The notes: generated from the letters alone by a model not told the origin. A DNA stretch of 64,000 nt from Aldehydirespirator sp965221605 (GCA_965221605.1 CBDCSK010000002.1:62001-126000); one strand, 5' to 3'. Counted from the first letter of the stretch, positions 51,389 through 60,876 are shown. A program made the numbers and translations.

Positions 51389-52797
51389 CCGTCGAACGTC
51401 GACGCCGGGTAGAACTCCACGTTCACCCATTCGCCGCTGATGGCCTGCTGGATGGTGTATGCGCCCGAGACGGTGCCGGACTCGTCGAACACCAGCGGCC
51501 CCGAGGCGCCCTCATAGTTGATGGCGCCGCCGGAGGCGAGAATGTCGCGTCCCTCTGCGAAGGTGGACACCTCGGTGCCGTCGCTGTGCGCGACTCCGCG
51601 GATGACCGAGTTGATTCCCGCTCCGTCGCAGCTGTCGGCGGCCTCCAGCGACAACGCCACCAGCGTGATCATGTCGAATGAGTTCGGCGCGAACGGGTCG
51701 CCGGCCTTGTCGTAGCGCTCCTCGAAGGAGATGAACTCCGGCAGCGACGGGTCCGCGTCGGCGAACTCGACGAAGGCCTTGTCGTTGATCAGCTCCGCTC
51801 CCACAGCATTGAAAATCTCCGGCACCGCGAGATCGGCGGTGAACAGCCACTCGCCTTCGAAGCCGCCGGCGACGGCCTCCTTGATGACGGTGACACCGGA
51901 TTCCTGGCCGCCGGCGAGGAAGATCGCGTCGGGGTTGTTGGCCAGCACGGTGGTCAGCTCGGCCTGGTAGGACGGCTGGCCGGGGTTGTAGATGATGAAG
52001 TCGGTGATCTCGATCCCGGATCCGTCCACCTCGTCCCGTGCGACCTCGGCCGGGGAGATCGTCGATTCCTCGTTCTGGATCAAGAACGCGACCGACTCGT
52101 AGCCGCGGCTCGACAGCCACAGACCCGACGCAGCGCCGTCTCCGAGGTCCGACGACACGGTGCGGTACACGAAGTTGCCGCCCAGCTCGTTGAGGTTGAT
52201 CGTGCCGGCATACGGAGACATGATCACGACCTCCTCGCGGTGGGCGAGATCGACGAGCGCGACCATCACACCAGAGGTCGGACCCATGACGGCTACGGCT
52301 CCTTCGCTCTCGATCATGTTGGTGGCCTCACGGATGCCGGTTTCGGCGTCGCCTCCGGTGTCGGCCACCACGGTGCGGATCGTTCCACAGCGGGAGCCGC
52401 CGGCGGCGTTGATCTCGCTGACACCGAACTCGATGGCGTCAGCAACGATCTTGCCGAACTCGCCGAGTTCGCCTGTGAGCGGAACGAGCACACCGACGGT
52501 GATCTCACCGACGTCGGCGGCGTCGGCGGGCTCTTCGTCCGCCGGCTCAGCCATGTCGTCCGCCGGCTCAGCCATGTCGTCCGCCGGCTCAGCCACGTCA
52601 GCGGTGGACTCGTCGTCGTCGGCGGGTCCTTCGTCCGCCGGTTCGGCATCGCCGGTGTCGGCGGGTTCGCTCGGCGCGTCGGGCGCGTCGGTTGTCGGCT
52701 GTTCGTCGGTGTCGTCGTCACCGCAGGCCGCGGCGACGAGCGTGAGAACGAACAGGGCTGCGATGAGCCGCAACCAGATGGACTTGGTTGTTTTCAT
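51385..52797 (-). CDS. Liv-type ABC transporter substrate-binding lipoprotein
   Basis: The 470-residue protein has a lipoprotein signal (LFVLTLVAAAC, lipid site C25), then an unusual acidic linker of about 65 residues made of EPAD repeats, then a type I periplasmic-binding domain (ITVGVLVPLTGELGEFGK, AVMGPTSGVMVAL, FIIYNPGQPSYQAELTTV). This fold binds branched-chain amino acids, amides, urea or aromatic acids. It is last in the order livH-livM-livG-livF-livJ, 28 bases after livF. Nothing in the sequence fixes the ligand; location next to kamA2 suggests an amino acid. Confidence 0.9.
   Translation of the reverse strand: MKTTKSIWLRLIAALFVLTLVAAACGDDDTDEQPTTDAPDAPSEPADTGDAEPADEGPADDDESTADVAEPADDMAEPADDMAEPADEEPADAADVGEITVGVLVPLTGELGEFGKIVADAIEFGVSEINAAGGSRCGTIRTVVADTGGDAETGIREATNMIESEGAVAVMGPTSGVMVALVDLAHREEVVIMSPYAGTINLNELGGNFVYRTVSSDLGDGAASGLWLSSRGYESVAFLIQNEESTISPAEVARDEVDGSGIEITDFIIYNPGQPSYQAELTTVLANNPDAIFLAGGQESGVTVIKEAVAGGFEGEWLFTADLAVPEIFNAVGAELINDKAFVEFADADPSLPEFISFEERYDKAGDPFAPNSFDMITLVALSLEAADSCDGAGINSVIRGVAHSDGTEVSTFAEGRDILASGGAINYEGASGPLVFDESGTVSGAYTIQQAISGEWVNVEFYPASTFDG
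52541..52597. repeat. 21-bp tandem repeat in the binding-protein linker
   Basis: About 2.7 copies of a 21-base unit encode the repeated AEPADDM of the acidic linker. It lies wholly in frame. Confidence 0.85.
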
Positions 52798-52825
52798 GGT
52801 GGATCCCCTCCTTGGGGTTGTTGTG

Positions 52826-53560
52826 TCAGACCGGCGGCGATTTGCTGCCGGTCTGTTGCCGCTCCTCTAGGAGCAGTTCTCTCAAGCGGCCGGGTCTGAG
52901 CAGTTCCCGGCTGTCGAACTCGTCTGTGATGCGTCCGCCCTCGACGAGGTAGGTCCTCGCAGACGCGGCAAGGATCAGGTCGGGGTTCTGCTCGACGACC
53001 CAGACGACGCCCATCCCCTCATCCGCGAGGTCTCGGACCCAATCGACCATCTGCTTGATGAACAGCGGCGCGAGTCCCGCCGCGGGCTCATCGAGGAGCA
53101 TGACTCGGGGGTCGCCGACGAGAGCGGAACTCACCGCGAGTGTCTGGCGCTCCCCGCCCGAGAGGGTCGCGGCGCGTTGTGATGCTCGCTGCGCGAGGAT
53201 CGGGAACCGTTCGAATACGGCCTCAAGCCGGTTCCCAGTTCCCCGAGACGACAGCGCGGCTACTCGCAGGTTGTCGCGCACCGATAGCTCGCGGAACACG
53301 TTGTGCTCCTGGGGCACGTAGCCGACACCGCGGGCTGCGACAGCCTGCGCTGGGCGTCCTGTGATGTCTGTGCCGTCGAGCACGACCGCGCCCTCGGAGG
53401 GCTGTAGGTGCCCTGCGATGGTCTTCATCAGGGTGCTCTTGCCGGCTCCGTTGGGGCCGAGCACCACCACGATCTCGCCGGCTTCGACCGCCAGGTCGAC
53501 TCCGTGGAGAATCGTGACCCGGCCGTAGCCTGACACGAGGCCGCGCACCTCAAGCAGCAT
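52826..53560 (-). CDS. livF: Liv-type ABC transporter ATP-binding protein (LivF)
   Basis: The 244-residue ATPase has Walker A GPNGAGKS, the Q-loop region YVPQEHNVF, the signature LSGGERQTL and Walker B VMLLDEPAAGL. The size and the short C-terminus are typical of LivF. Its start overlaps the livG end by 11 bases. It energises uptake by the LivHM pore together with LivG. Confidence 0.92.
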   Translation of the reverse strand: MLLEVRGLVSGYGRVTILHGVDLAVEAGEIVVVLGPNGAGKSTLMKTIAGHLQPSEGAVVLDGTDITGRPAQAVAARGVGYVPQEHNVFRELSVRDNLRVAALSSRGTGNRLEAVFERFPILAQRASQRAATLSGGERQTLAVSSALVGDPRVMLLDEPAAGLAPLFIKQMVDWVRDLADEGMGVVWVVEQNPDLILAASARTYLVEGGRITDEFDSRELLRPGRLRELLLEERQQTGSKSPPV

Positions 53561-54350
53561 CGCCGTCTCCCAGGTACGCGGCGATCACGACGGGGTCAGC
53601 CCGTATGTCCGCCGGTGGGCCCTTTGCGATCAGTTCGCCCTCGGCGAGCACGAGGATGTGGTCGGCCAACGCAAGCAGGAAGTGGAGGTTGTGCTCGACG
53701 ACCACGAGGGTCATTCCGCCGCTGTGGAGGTCCTGCAGCAGCTGTGCGAGCCGCTCCTGCAGGCCGGGGTGAACGCCGGCGGTGGGTTCATCGAGCAGCA
53801 GAACGGTGGGGTCGCGCACCAGTTGGCGTGCGACTTCGAGCATTCGCAGTTCCCCGCCAGAAAGATCACCCACACGGGCTGCGGCTCGTTCGTGCAGACC
53901 AACGCGCCGCAGGATCGCTTCTGCCGCTTCGACAGTTGCGGTCTCGTGGCTTCGCCAGCGGCGACCGAACGCCCACCGCAGGCTCTCGCCTGGGCTGGTC
54001 GCACCTGCGACCACGTTCTGGAGCACGGTCAACGATTCGAAGGCCCGCGGTGTCTGGAAGGTACGGCCTATGCCTTGCTCGGCGATGGTGTCGGTGCTGG
54101 AACGCGTGATGTCGTGGCCGTTGAACCGCACCGACCCGGTGTCTGAGGCTTGAACACCGGACATGAGGTCGAAGGTCGTGGACTTGCCGGCACCGTTCGG
54201 ACCGATCAACCCGACGAAGGCGCCCCGGTCGACGCTGAAACTCAGGCCGTTGGTGCCTCCGACCGCTTGCAGGCCCGAGAACCGCTTCGAGATGTGTCTC
54301 GCCTCCAGCAAGGCGCCGTTGAGTGCGGTCGCGCCGCCTGGGAGGGTCAT
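53550..54350 (-). CDS. livG: Liv-type ABC transporter ATP-binding protein (LivG)
   Basis: The 266-residue ATPase has Walker A GPNGAGKS, the LivG-specific GIGRTFQTPRAF, signature LSGGELRML, Walker B VLLLDEPTAGV and the GMTLVVVEHNLHFLL helix. A start at ATG 54350 overlaps the livM stop by 4 bases. It pairs with LivF. Confidence 0.92.
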   Translation of the reverse strand: MTLPGGATALNGALLEARHISKRFSGLQAVGGTNGLSFSVDRGAFVGLIGPNGAGKSTTFDLMSGVQASDTGSVRFNGHDITRSSTDTIAEQGIGRTFQTPRAFESLTVLQNVVAGATSPGESLRWAFGRRWRSHETATVEAAEAILRRVGLHERAAARVGDLSGGELRMLEVARQLVRDPTVLLLDEPTAGVHPGLQERLAQLLQDLHSGGMTLVVVEHNLHFLLALADHILVLAEGELIAKGPPADIRADPVVIAAYLGDGDAA

Positions 54351-55369
54351 CTCGAAGCCCTCGGTTCCCGCTCTTGTTCGCTGCGCTCACGGGCCGCTCG
54401 GGCCACGGCCTCGCCCGCATGGACCGGATTCTCGTACCTACCCACTCGGCCTCTTAGGCGTCCGGCTGCGGCTTCGAACGGCTGGTACCGGAGAACCGCT
54501 ATGAACACCAGCCCGGTGACCACATGCTCGACGGATGCCGCGATTTGCGCCGATCGCACGGTTTCGAAGGGCCAGGCCCGCACGATCTCCTCAAAGAACA
54601 CCAGCCCGACGGTTCCCAGCACCACCCCGTACACGGATCGCTCACCGCCGAGCACCAGCGCGATCCACACGATGAAGGTGACCTCGGCTGTGAACAACGA
54701 CGGCTGCGCGAGGGTGGTGAACATGGCGTAGACCGCGCCGGCGAACCCGACAGGCACCGCCGAGATCAAGAACACTTGACGGCGCATCTGCTGCGCGGGC
54801 TTGCCGGCTGCCAGAGCGGCGGTCTCGTCGTCGCGGATCGCGTCGAGCGCCCGCCCGTACGGCGACACAAGAAGCCGCCGGAACACGACCAGCGTTGCGA
54901 CCAGCAGCAGCGCCGCGGCGCCGGCGAACACGTACTTCTCCTCGATGGGACCCCAGTCACCGAAGGGACGTTCGACTCTGGCAAGGCCGACGGTGCCGTT
55001 GCCGATGCGTCTCTCGTTCAACAACAGGGAGTGGAAGACCTCGGCGAACGCGAAGGTGGTCAATGCCAGGTATTCGCCTCGCAGCCGCAGCGTCGGCCAT
55101 CCCGTCACCGCGGCAAACACCAGCGCTGCGAGTCCTGCGACGATGACCGCGGCCCACCACGGCCAGCCGAATCCGAACTTGTACTGATCCAGCCCCTGCG
55201 GTGGGGGCTGTGTGAAGATCGCGTAGGTGTAGGCCCCGACGGCGAAGTAGGCGACTATCCCGAAATTGATCATGCCGCCGCGTGCGTATTGAAGGTTCAG
55301 CGACAAGGTGACGACCCCGAAGATGCTGCCGAGGGTCAACACAGTGACGAGCAGTTGCGGCCAGTTCAT
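54347..55369 (-). CDS. livM: Liv-type ABC transporter permease (LivM)
   Basis: The 340-residue permease has eight to ten helices and the family motifs GGMINFGIVAYFAVGAY and SPYGRALDAIRDDETAALAAG. The last 35 residues (GRVGRYENPVHAGEAVARAA and on to SEQEREPRASR) come from the dispersed repeat at 54368-54457 and replace the usual C-terminal tail. The stop overlaps livG (ATGA). Confidence 0.92.
   Translation of the reverse strand: MNWPQLLVTVLTLGSIFGVVTLSLNLQYARGGMINFGIVAYFAVGAYTYAIFTQPPPQGLDQYKFGFGWPWWAAVIVAGLAALVFAAVTGWPTLRLRGEYLALTTFAFAEVFHSLLLNERRIGNGTVGLARVERPFGDWGPIEEKYVFAGAAALLLVATLVVFRRLLVSPYGRALDAIRDDETAALAAGKPAQQMRRQVFLISAVPVGFAGAVYAMFTTLAQPSLFTAEVTFIVWIALVLGGERSVYGVVLGTVGLVFFEEIVRAWPFETVRSAQIAASVEHVVTGLVFIAVLRYQPFEAAAGRLRGRVGRYENPVHAGEAVARAARERSEQEREPRASR
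54368..54457. repeat. Dispersed 90-bp repeat, full copy within livM
   Basis: This copy encodes the C-terminal Arg/Glu-rich tail of LivM on the minus strand. The first 50 bases are identical to those at 20931 and 24176, the last 40 have diverged. Confidence 0.8.
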
Positions 55370-56226
55370 GCGGTTCTCGTTCCTGCGAGCCCAGCGGGGC
55401 GGAACAACAACACGACGATCACCACCGCGAACGCCACCAGCGGCCGGTATCCGGCGGGGATCCAGTACGCGGAGACGTCCATGGCAACGCCGACGAGCAG
55501 CCCCGACAGGATCACCGCATAGAGCGACCCGAGACCGGCGAGAATCGCGACGGCGAGGATCTGCAGGATTTGAGCGAACGCCAAGTCGGTTGTCAGCGTG
55601 GCGAGCACCGCCAACATGACCCCGGCCAGTCCTGCCAGTCCCGACGACAGCAGCCAGGTCGCCCGTGATGTGGCGCTCAGGTTGACGCCGCGCGACGCGG
55701 CTAGTTCGGGGTTGACCGCCATCGCTCTGATTGCCAAACCAGTGCGGGTACGGTTCAAGAACACCGCCAGCGACACCGACACCGCCGCAGCCAGGCCGAC
55801 CACGATGAGTTGGTGGCTGGTGACACGCAACCCGAAGGCCTCGTAGCGGTGCGCGAGGCCGATATCAAGGGTGCGGATACCGGTTCCGATCAACCCGTGG
55901 AGCGCGCCGCCGATCACGAACGCGACCCCGGTGGAGGTGATCAACAGCACGGCCGGCCCGCGGTGGCGGATCGGGTCGTAAACGACGCGGGCGATGCCCA
56001 GCCCCACCAGCGCGGTGAACCCGATCGCCGCGACCGCGGCCGCTAGGACGTGCCAGCCGTGGTGAGAGTTGAGCCACCAGGTCGTAAACGCGCTGACTCC
56101 CAGCAGTTCCGCGTGCGCGATGTTCAAGAACCCCTCGACGCGGCGGGTCAGCGAGAACCCGATCGTTGCGAGGATCAGAAAGCAGCCGGTCGCGACGCCC
56201 GACACGAAGAACTGCAGCAGCAGCAT
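55366..56226 (-). CDS. livH: Liv-type ABC transporter permease (LivH)
   Basis: The 286-residue permease has about eight helices with ATIGFSLTRRVEGFLNIAHAEL (a variant of the LivH start motif), MAVNPELAASRGVN and AGLGSLYAVILSGLLVG. The ATGA overlap with livM marks coupled translation. It begins 8 bases after the cupin gene's stop. Confidence 0.92.
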   Translation of the reverse strand: MLLLQFFVSGVATGCFLILATIGFSLTRRVEGFLNIAHAELLGVSAFTTWWLNSHHGWHVLAAAVAAIGFTALVGLGIARVVYDPIRHRGPAVLLITSTGVAFVIGGALHGLIGTGIRTLDIGLAHRYEAFGLRVTSHQLIVVGLAAAVSVSLAVFLNRTRTGLAIRAMAVNPELAASRGVNLSATSRATWLLSSGLAGLAGVMLAVLATLTTDLAFAQILQILAVAILAGLGSLYAVILSGLLVGVAMDVSAYWIPAGYRPLVAFAVVIVVLLFRPAGLAGTRTA

Positions 56227-56233
56227 CGATGCT

Positions 56234-56575
56234 CTACTCGTAGTTGCGGACTTCGAAGGTGATCGCCCCGTTCGGGCTCACCCACGGGCCATGCGGCATG
56301 CCCGGCGGGCGGCACGCATACATGCCCTTGATGAAGGTCTGATCCAGTGTCAGGTCGTGGATGGCTCCCTCGACCATCCAGATCTCCTCCCAGAAGTCGT
56401 GACGCTGCACCCCGGCAGCAGAGGTGTCGGTGCCGGGCAGGAACTTCAACAGCCGTGTGTATGACCCGCTGTCGGGATCAGCAGACAGGGTCTTGCTGTA
56501 GAGGCCCTCGATGCCAGCCTCGGGCTGCCATGGCAGCAGTTCGGGATCGAAGAACTCGAACTCTTGTTTTCCCAT
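56234..56575 (-). CDS. Cupin-domain protein
   Basis: The 113-residue single-domain cupin has motif 1 as RHDFWEEIWMVEGAI and motif 2 as GMYACRPPGMPHGPW, with His and Glu in metal-binding positions (one of the usual paired histidines is less clear). It resembles ChrR-like or acetylacetone-dioxygenase-type cupins. Its ATG shares one base with the stop of the upstream hydrolase gene (TGATG). An enzymatic or sensing role in the catabolic operon is likely but unspecified. Confidence 0.75.
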   Translation of the reverse strand: MGKQEFEFFDPELLPWQPEAGIEGLYSKTLSADPDSGSYTRLLKFLPGTDTSAAGVQRHDFWEEIWMVEGAIHDLTLDQTFIKGMYACRPPGMPHGPWVSPNGAITFEVRNYE

Positions 56576-58029
56576 CAGGTGTCCTCCATGACGTTGACGA
56601 TCGAGTAGGCGACTTCGAGCGAGCGGCCCCGTACCGGGTCGCGCAGTTCGACCTCGAAGCTGGGATGGAACTCAAAGCCGCCGGAGGCGGGGATGGTTCC
56701 CGACAAGATCACCGTCCCGGCCATGGACCCCCCGAATCGGTCCTCGACGAGTTCGATCAGCTCGCGAGGAGGTCGCAGCGCCGCCACCGGTCCCGCCTGA
56801 TAGGAGTCCGTGGTGCCGGCGGGGGTCCTGGCTTCGAAGGTGAGGTCGTCCCAGTGGGCTTCGATGTCGCTGAGCCGCCACACGCCGCTCGACAGGACCT
56901 TGGGGCAGTTCTGCTTGGAAGCGTTGATGTCGACGGTCTCCAACGCCCGGTCGGTGTGGTCCGACGCGGCCGCCACCCAGACTTCGTCGCGGTCGATGAG
57001 CAGCGCGAACTCGACCTCGCCGCACGACGAGGCGGTGGTCACCTCGATCCGGGAGGCTGTCGTCAGCCGGTCGGCGCCAACCACGAAGTAGGCGGGCACC
57101 TCGTCGGGTGGAGCAACGCCCTCTCCTTCAAGCTTGGCGATATAGGCGGCAGTGGCAGCGGTGTCCCGTGCTGTGTAACCAGCGAGGATCACTCGCCTGG
57201 CGGTGAACCGGACAGCGGTGCCGTCATCCTGGCGCAGCACCAGGTCGTTGTCGGGATCGCCCAGCAGTTGCCGGTCCGACAGCGCCGGGAACCGGCTGCG
57301 GGCGGTGTTGGCCTCTTGGAGTTGCATCGGCGCCGAGACGAAGCCGGGATCATCACCCAGCGATGCGACGGTGATCCCCCAGGGGTCTATGACCGCTGAT
57401 CGACCGCACAGCGTCGCGCCGTAGCCGGTGGCGCCGACGCCGTTGCAGGCGAACACGAACGCCTGGTTCTCGATCGCTCGGGCCCGAAGCAGAGTGCTCC
57501 ACGCCTCAACTCGGGGATGGGGCCAGGCCGACGCCACGATGAAACCGACCGCCCCCCGTTCGCACATGCGTCGGAACAGTTCCGGGAAGCGCAGGTCATA
57601 GCAGACCGCCATGCCCAGACGACCCAGCGGCGTGTCGGCCACCACGACCTCGTCGCCGGAGCTCAGCAGCCGTTGCTCCTGGCTGTCGAACCCGAACAGG
57701 TGCATCTTGCGGTACCGGGCAAGTTCGGTGCCGTCGGGTCCGAACAGCACCGACGTGTTGTAGAGACGCCCGCCGTCGGCTTCGACCAGAGAACCCGCGT
57801 GCAGGCACGCTCCGACCTCGGCGGCTGTCTCAGACAGCGCCGCCAGCAGCGCAGGCGTGTCGTCGGCGGCCTGTGCGTACTGGTCGAACGCGAAGTAGCC
57901 GGGGTGCCACATCTCCGGCATCACGATCAGGTCTGAGCCGGCAGCCGCGGTGACCCATCCGCGCACGAGATGGACCGGATCCGGCGACGCGGCCGCGTCG
58001 GCAGGCATCTGCAGCAGCGAGACCCTCAT
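56575..58029 (-). CDS. Nitrilase-superfamily hydrolase fused to DUF2848
   Basis: The 484-residue protein starts at ATG 58029 (MRVSLLQMPADAAASPD), overlapping the stop of the upstream Mo-subunit gene (ATGA). Residues about 1-250 are a carbon-nitrogen hydrolase: catalytic Glu in VMPEMWHPGYF, Lys in RYRKMHLFGFD and Cys in MAVCYDLRFPELFR. Residues about 265-484 match DUF2848 (GEVEFALLIDRDEVWVAA, SDHTDRALE, VNASKQNCPK-like, SGTIPASGGF), a family related to fumarylacetoacetate hydrolases. I know these domains only as separate proteins. The pair suggests successive C-N and C-C or C-O bond cleavage of one substrate. Confidence 0.82.
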   Translation of the reverse strand: MRVSLLQMPADAAASPDPVHLVRGWVTAAAGSDLIVMPEMWHPGYFAFDQYAQAADDTPALLAALSETAAEVGACLHAGSLVEADGGRLYNTSVLFGPDGTELARYRKMHLFGFDSQEQRLLSSGDEVVVADTPLGRLGMAVCYDLRFPELFRRMCERGAVGFIVASAWPHPRVEAWSTLLRARAIENQAFVFACNGVGATGYGATLCGRSAVIDPWGITVASLGDDPGFVSAPMQLQEANTARSRFPALSDRQLLGDPDNDLVLRQDDGTAVRFTARRVILAGYTARDTAATAAYIAKLEGEGVAPPDEVPAYFVVGADRLTTASRIEVTTASSCGEVEFALLIDRDEVWVAAASDHTDRALETVDINASKQNCPKVLSSGVWRLSDIEAHWDDLTFEARTPAGTTDSYQAGPVAALRPPRELIELVEDRFGGSMAGTVILSGTIPASGGFEFHPSFEVELRDPVRGRSLEVAYSIVNVMEDT

Positions 58030-60404
58030 GGCCCGGTTCCGTTGCCGTTGGCGGCGTCGATGTAGCCCAGGACCCGCTCGGGGGTGAGCGGCAACCGGTC
58101 GACGGTGACTGTCCCGAGATGCGAGAGGGCGTCTTCCACCGCGGAGGCGATCACCGCTCCCGGGGCGATCGCTCCTCCCTCGCCCATGCCCTTGAGCCCG
58201 CCGATGGTGTGGGGCGACGGTGTCTGGAGGTGAGCGACCCGGAAGTCCGGGATGTCGCTCATCACCGGCACCAGATAGTCGGCGAACGTGGTGGACAGCG
58301 GCTGACCCGCCTCGTCGTAGAGGAACTCTTCGAACAGGGCAGATCCGATGCCTTGGGCGACACCGCCGAAGATCTGGCCCTCGACGATCGTCGGGTTGAT
58401 CATCGGGCCGCAGTCCTCCACCACCGCGTAGCTCAGGACTCGGGTCTTGCCGGTCAGCGGGTCGATCTCGACTGATGCCAGATGCGCGGCGTTGGTGTAC
58501 GCACCGGTTCCCGGGTGCGCGTCGTAGGTCCTCGATGCCTCGAGGTGGGGCTCTACGCCCTCTGGGAGCCGTTCGGGACGCTGATAGGTGAGCCGGCACA
58601 GTTCAGTGGTCTCGATGAACTGGCTGGGGCTGCCGGCCACCGACACCCGCCCCATCTCGATGACCATGTCTTCGGGGGCTGCTTCGAGCATGTGCGCCGC
58701 TACTCGCCGCATTGTGTCCGCGACCGCGTCGGCCGCTTTGGTCACGGCGCCGCCCGCGAGCACCGCGGAGCGACTGGCGAATGTGCCGGCGCCGTAGGCG
58801 ACCTGTTCGGTGTCGCCGTATTCGACGCGGACCTGTTCGAGGTCTAGTCCGAGCCGGTCCGCGGCGATCTGAGCGAGGGTGGTCTCCAGTCCCTGGCCGT
58901 GGTCGTGAATCGACGCCGACACCACCGCGGTGCCGGATGCATCGAGGCGCACTTTGGCGGTCTCGTAGCCGAACACGATCGGAACGCCCCGCTGTTTGAA
59001 CTCCTGGGTCGTGTGGGCGGTCTGTTCTGTGAACACCGCCAACCCCACTCCAACAAGCCGTCCGGCTGCTCGGGCGTCGGCTTGGCGCTTGAGGAGGCCT
59101 TCGAGGTCGCCGAGGCCCAGCACCGCGTCGAGCGACTCGATGAGCGATCCGCTGTCATAGATGAGCCCCGACGGGGACCGCCACGGATAGTCGACGTCTG
59201 TGAGCAGGTTCCGGTTGCGGATCTCGACGCGGTCAACCCCCAGATGGCGGGCGATCTGGTCCATGAGCCGCTCGATGGAGAAGCACGCCGCGGGGCGGGC
59301 GACTCCCCTGTAGGCGCCGTAGGGGGTCTTGTTGGTGCACACCGACGTGGACGAGACCGAATACTGGTGAATCCTGTAGGGACCCGGCAGGATGCCCATG
59401 GCCATCCCGCCGTCCATTGTCGCTGTCCACGGAAACACCGAATAGGCGCCCATGTCGACAGCGATGTCGGCCTCGAGCGCCAGGATCGTGCCGTCGTCGT
59501 CGAAGTAGCCCGTCACGGTGTGGCGGTGCTCGCGGGAGTGGTGCGCCGCCACGAAGTGCTCGCGGCGGTCCTCGACCCATTTGACGGGCCGGCTGAGCCG
59601 ATGTGCCGCCAAGCAGCAGGCCACCTCCTCGGGATACAGCTGGGCCTTTATTCCGAAGCCGCCTCCGACGTCGGGGGCGGTTACCTGGATGAGGCTCTCG
59701 GGGACGCCCAGCGCCCAGGACAGCCCGGCACGGATCAGATGAGGGATCTGGGTTGTGGTGTAGAGCCGGAACCTGCCCGTGCCGGGGTCGTGTTCGGCGA
59801 CACACGCCCGCGTTTCCATGGGGATGCCGCTGTGGCGCCCGTTGTGCAACTCGATCGACACCCGATGCGGCGCGGACGAGCTGGCCTCGTTGAACCCATA
59901 GGTCGTGGCCCGCCTGCGCACGAAGGCGTTGTCTCGCCAACCGGAATGCAGCGGCGCGCAGCCCGCGTCGAGGGCCGTGTCGATGTCCACCGCGACGGGC
60001 AGCGGCTCAAGGTCGGCCACCACCAACTCAGCGGCGTCCTCCGCAACGTATTCGTTGTCGGCGACGACCATCGCGAGCGCCTCGCCCACATGCCGTACCC
60101 GATCCGCAGCGAGGATCGGCTGAGCCGACTCCTGGAACACGGCGTAGCTCGACACGCAACGGATCTCGTCGCCGGCGAAGTCCTCACCGACGAAAACCGC
60201 CCTCACGCCCTCAACAGCACTGGCCGCTTCGGTGTCGATGCCGGCAACCGCTGCGTGGGCCTCGTGGGAGCGCACGAACCTCGCGGCGAGCACCCCGGCA
60301 GGGTTGATGTCGGCGACATAGCGGCCATCGCCGCGCAGCAGCCTGTCGTCCTGGCGGCGGGCCACCCTCGCCCCGAAGTAGCGGGGCGCCTGGTCAGACG
60401 TCAT
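58026..60404 (-). CDS. Molybdenum hydroxylase large subunit (xanthine dehydrogenase/CoxL family)
   Basis: The 792-residue subunit binds the molybdopterin cytosine dinucleotide cofactor. Family features are the N-terminal RVARRQDDRLLRGDGRYVADI, QIPHLIRAGLSWALGVPE, VTAPDVGGGFGIKAQLYPEE, the Mo-loop YGAYRGVARPAACF, ASIHDHGQGLETTLAQIAAD and the catalytic Glu in KGMGEGGAIAPGAV. The AYRG loop differs from the AYRCSFR loop of true CO dehydrogenases, so this is a general aldehyde- or heteroaromatic-hydroxylase type. The start at ATG 60404 overlaps the Fe-S subunit end by 11 bases. The substrate is unknown. Confidence 0.9.
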   Translation of the reverse strand: MTSDQAPRYFGARVARRQDDRLLRGDGRYVADINPAGVLAARFVRSHEAHAAVAGIDTEAASAVEGVRAVFVGEDFAGDEIRCVSSYAVFQESAQPILAADRVRHVGEALAMVVADNEYVAEDAAELVVADLEPLPVAVDIDTALDAGCAPLHSGWRDNAFVRRRATTYGFNEASSSAPHRVSIELHNGRHSGIPMETRACVAEHDPGTGRFRLYTTTQIPHLIRAGLSWALGVPESLIQVTAPDVGGGFGIKAQLYPEEVACCLAAHRLSRPVKWVEDRREHFVAAHHSREHRHTVTGYFDDDGTILALEADIAVDMGAYSVFPWTATMDGGMAMGILPGPYRIHQYSVSSTSVCTNKTPYGAYRGVARPAACFSIERLMDQIARHLGVDRVEIRNRNLLTDVDYPWRSPSGLIYDSGSLIESLDAVLGLGDLEGLLKRQADARAAGRLVGVGLAVFTEQTAHTTQEFKQRGVPIVFGYETAKVRLDASGTAVVSASIHDHGQGLETTLAQIAADRLGLDLEQVRVEYGDTEQVAYGAGTFASRSAVLAGGAVTKAADAVADTMRRVAAHMLEAAPEDMVIEMGRVSVAGSPSQFIETTELCRLTYQRPERLPEGVEPHLEASRTYDAHPGTGAYTNAAHLASVEIDPLTGKTRVLSYAVVEDCGPMINPTIVEGQIFGGVAQGIGSALFEEFLYDEAGQPLSTTFADYLVPVMSDIPDFRVAHLQTPSPHTIGGLKGMGEGGAIAPGAVIASAVEDALSHLGTVTVDRLPLTPERVLGYIDAANGNGTGP

Positions 60405-60876
60405 CGGCCTGTGCCCCAACACGATTAAGGGCCGCTTCGACCGCGTCGACGATGTGGTGGTAGCCGGTACAGCGGCACACGTTTCCCGAGAGGTGTTCTC
60501 GGATTTCGTCGCGGCCGCAGCCGGGGTTCGTGGCGGCGAGTTCCACGACGCTCATGAGCAGCCCCGGTGTGCAGAACCCGCATTGCAGTCCGTGGCAGTC
60601 CTTGAACGCCTGCTGTATGGGATGCAGCCCGCCGTTGTGTGCGAGCGACTCGACGGTGTCGACCCGTCGTTCGTGGGCCTGGACGGCGAGCATCAGACAG
60701 GACCGCGCCGACGCGCCGTCAACCAGCACGGTGCAGGCTCCGCAGTAGCCGTGCTCGCAGCCCACATGGGTGCCGGTGAGGCCCAGGTGGTCGCGCAGGA
60801 AGTCGGACAGCAGCGTGCGGGGATCCATCTGCGCTCTGGCGGGTTGCCCGTTGACGATGAGCGAGATCTCAGCCAT
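60394..60876 (-). CDS. Molybdenum hydroxylase 2Fe-2S subunit
   Basis: The 160-residue electron-transfer subunit has two 2Fe-2S clusters: the plant-type motif GCEHGYCGACTVLVDG with a later single cysteine SCLM, and the helical motif CGFCTPG then CRCTGYHHIVDAV. ATG 60876 is chosen, with ATG 60885 also possible; both overlap the FAD-subunit gene. It passes electrons from the Mo centre to the FAD subunit. Confidence 0.95.
   Translation of the reverse strand: MAEISLIVNGQPARAQMDPRTLLSDFLRDHLGLTGTHVGCEHGYCGACTVLVDGASARSCLMLAVQAHERRVDTVESLAHNGGLHPIQQAFKDCHGLQCGFCTPGLLMSVVELAATNPGCGRDEIREHLSGNVCRCTGYHHIVDAVEAALNRVGAQADDV

Noticed and set aside
58030..58599. N-terminal extension of the nitrilase-DUF2848 frame
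   Set aside because: It runs inside the Mo-subunit gene; the ATG at 58029 overlapping that gene's stop is the natural start.
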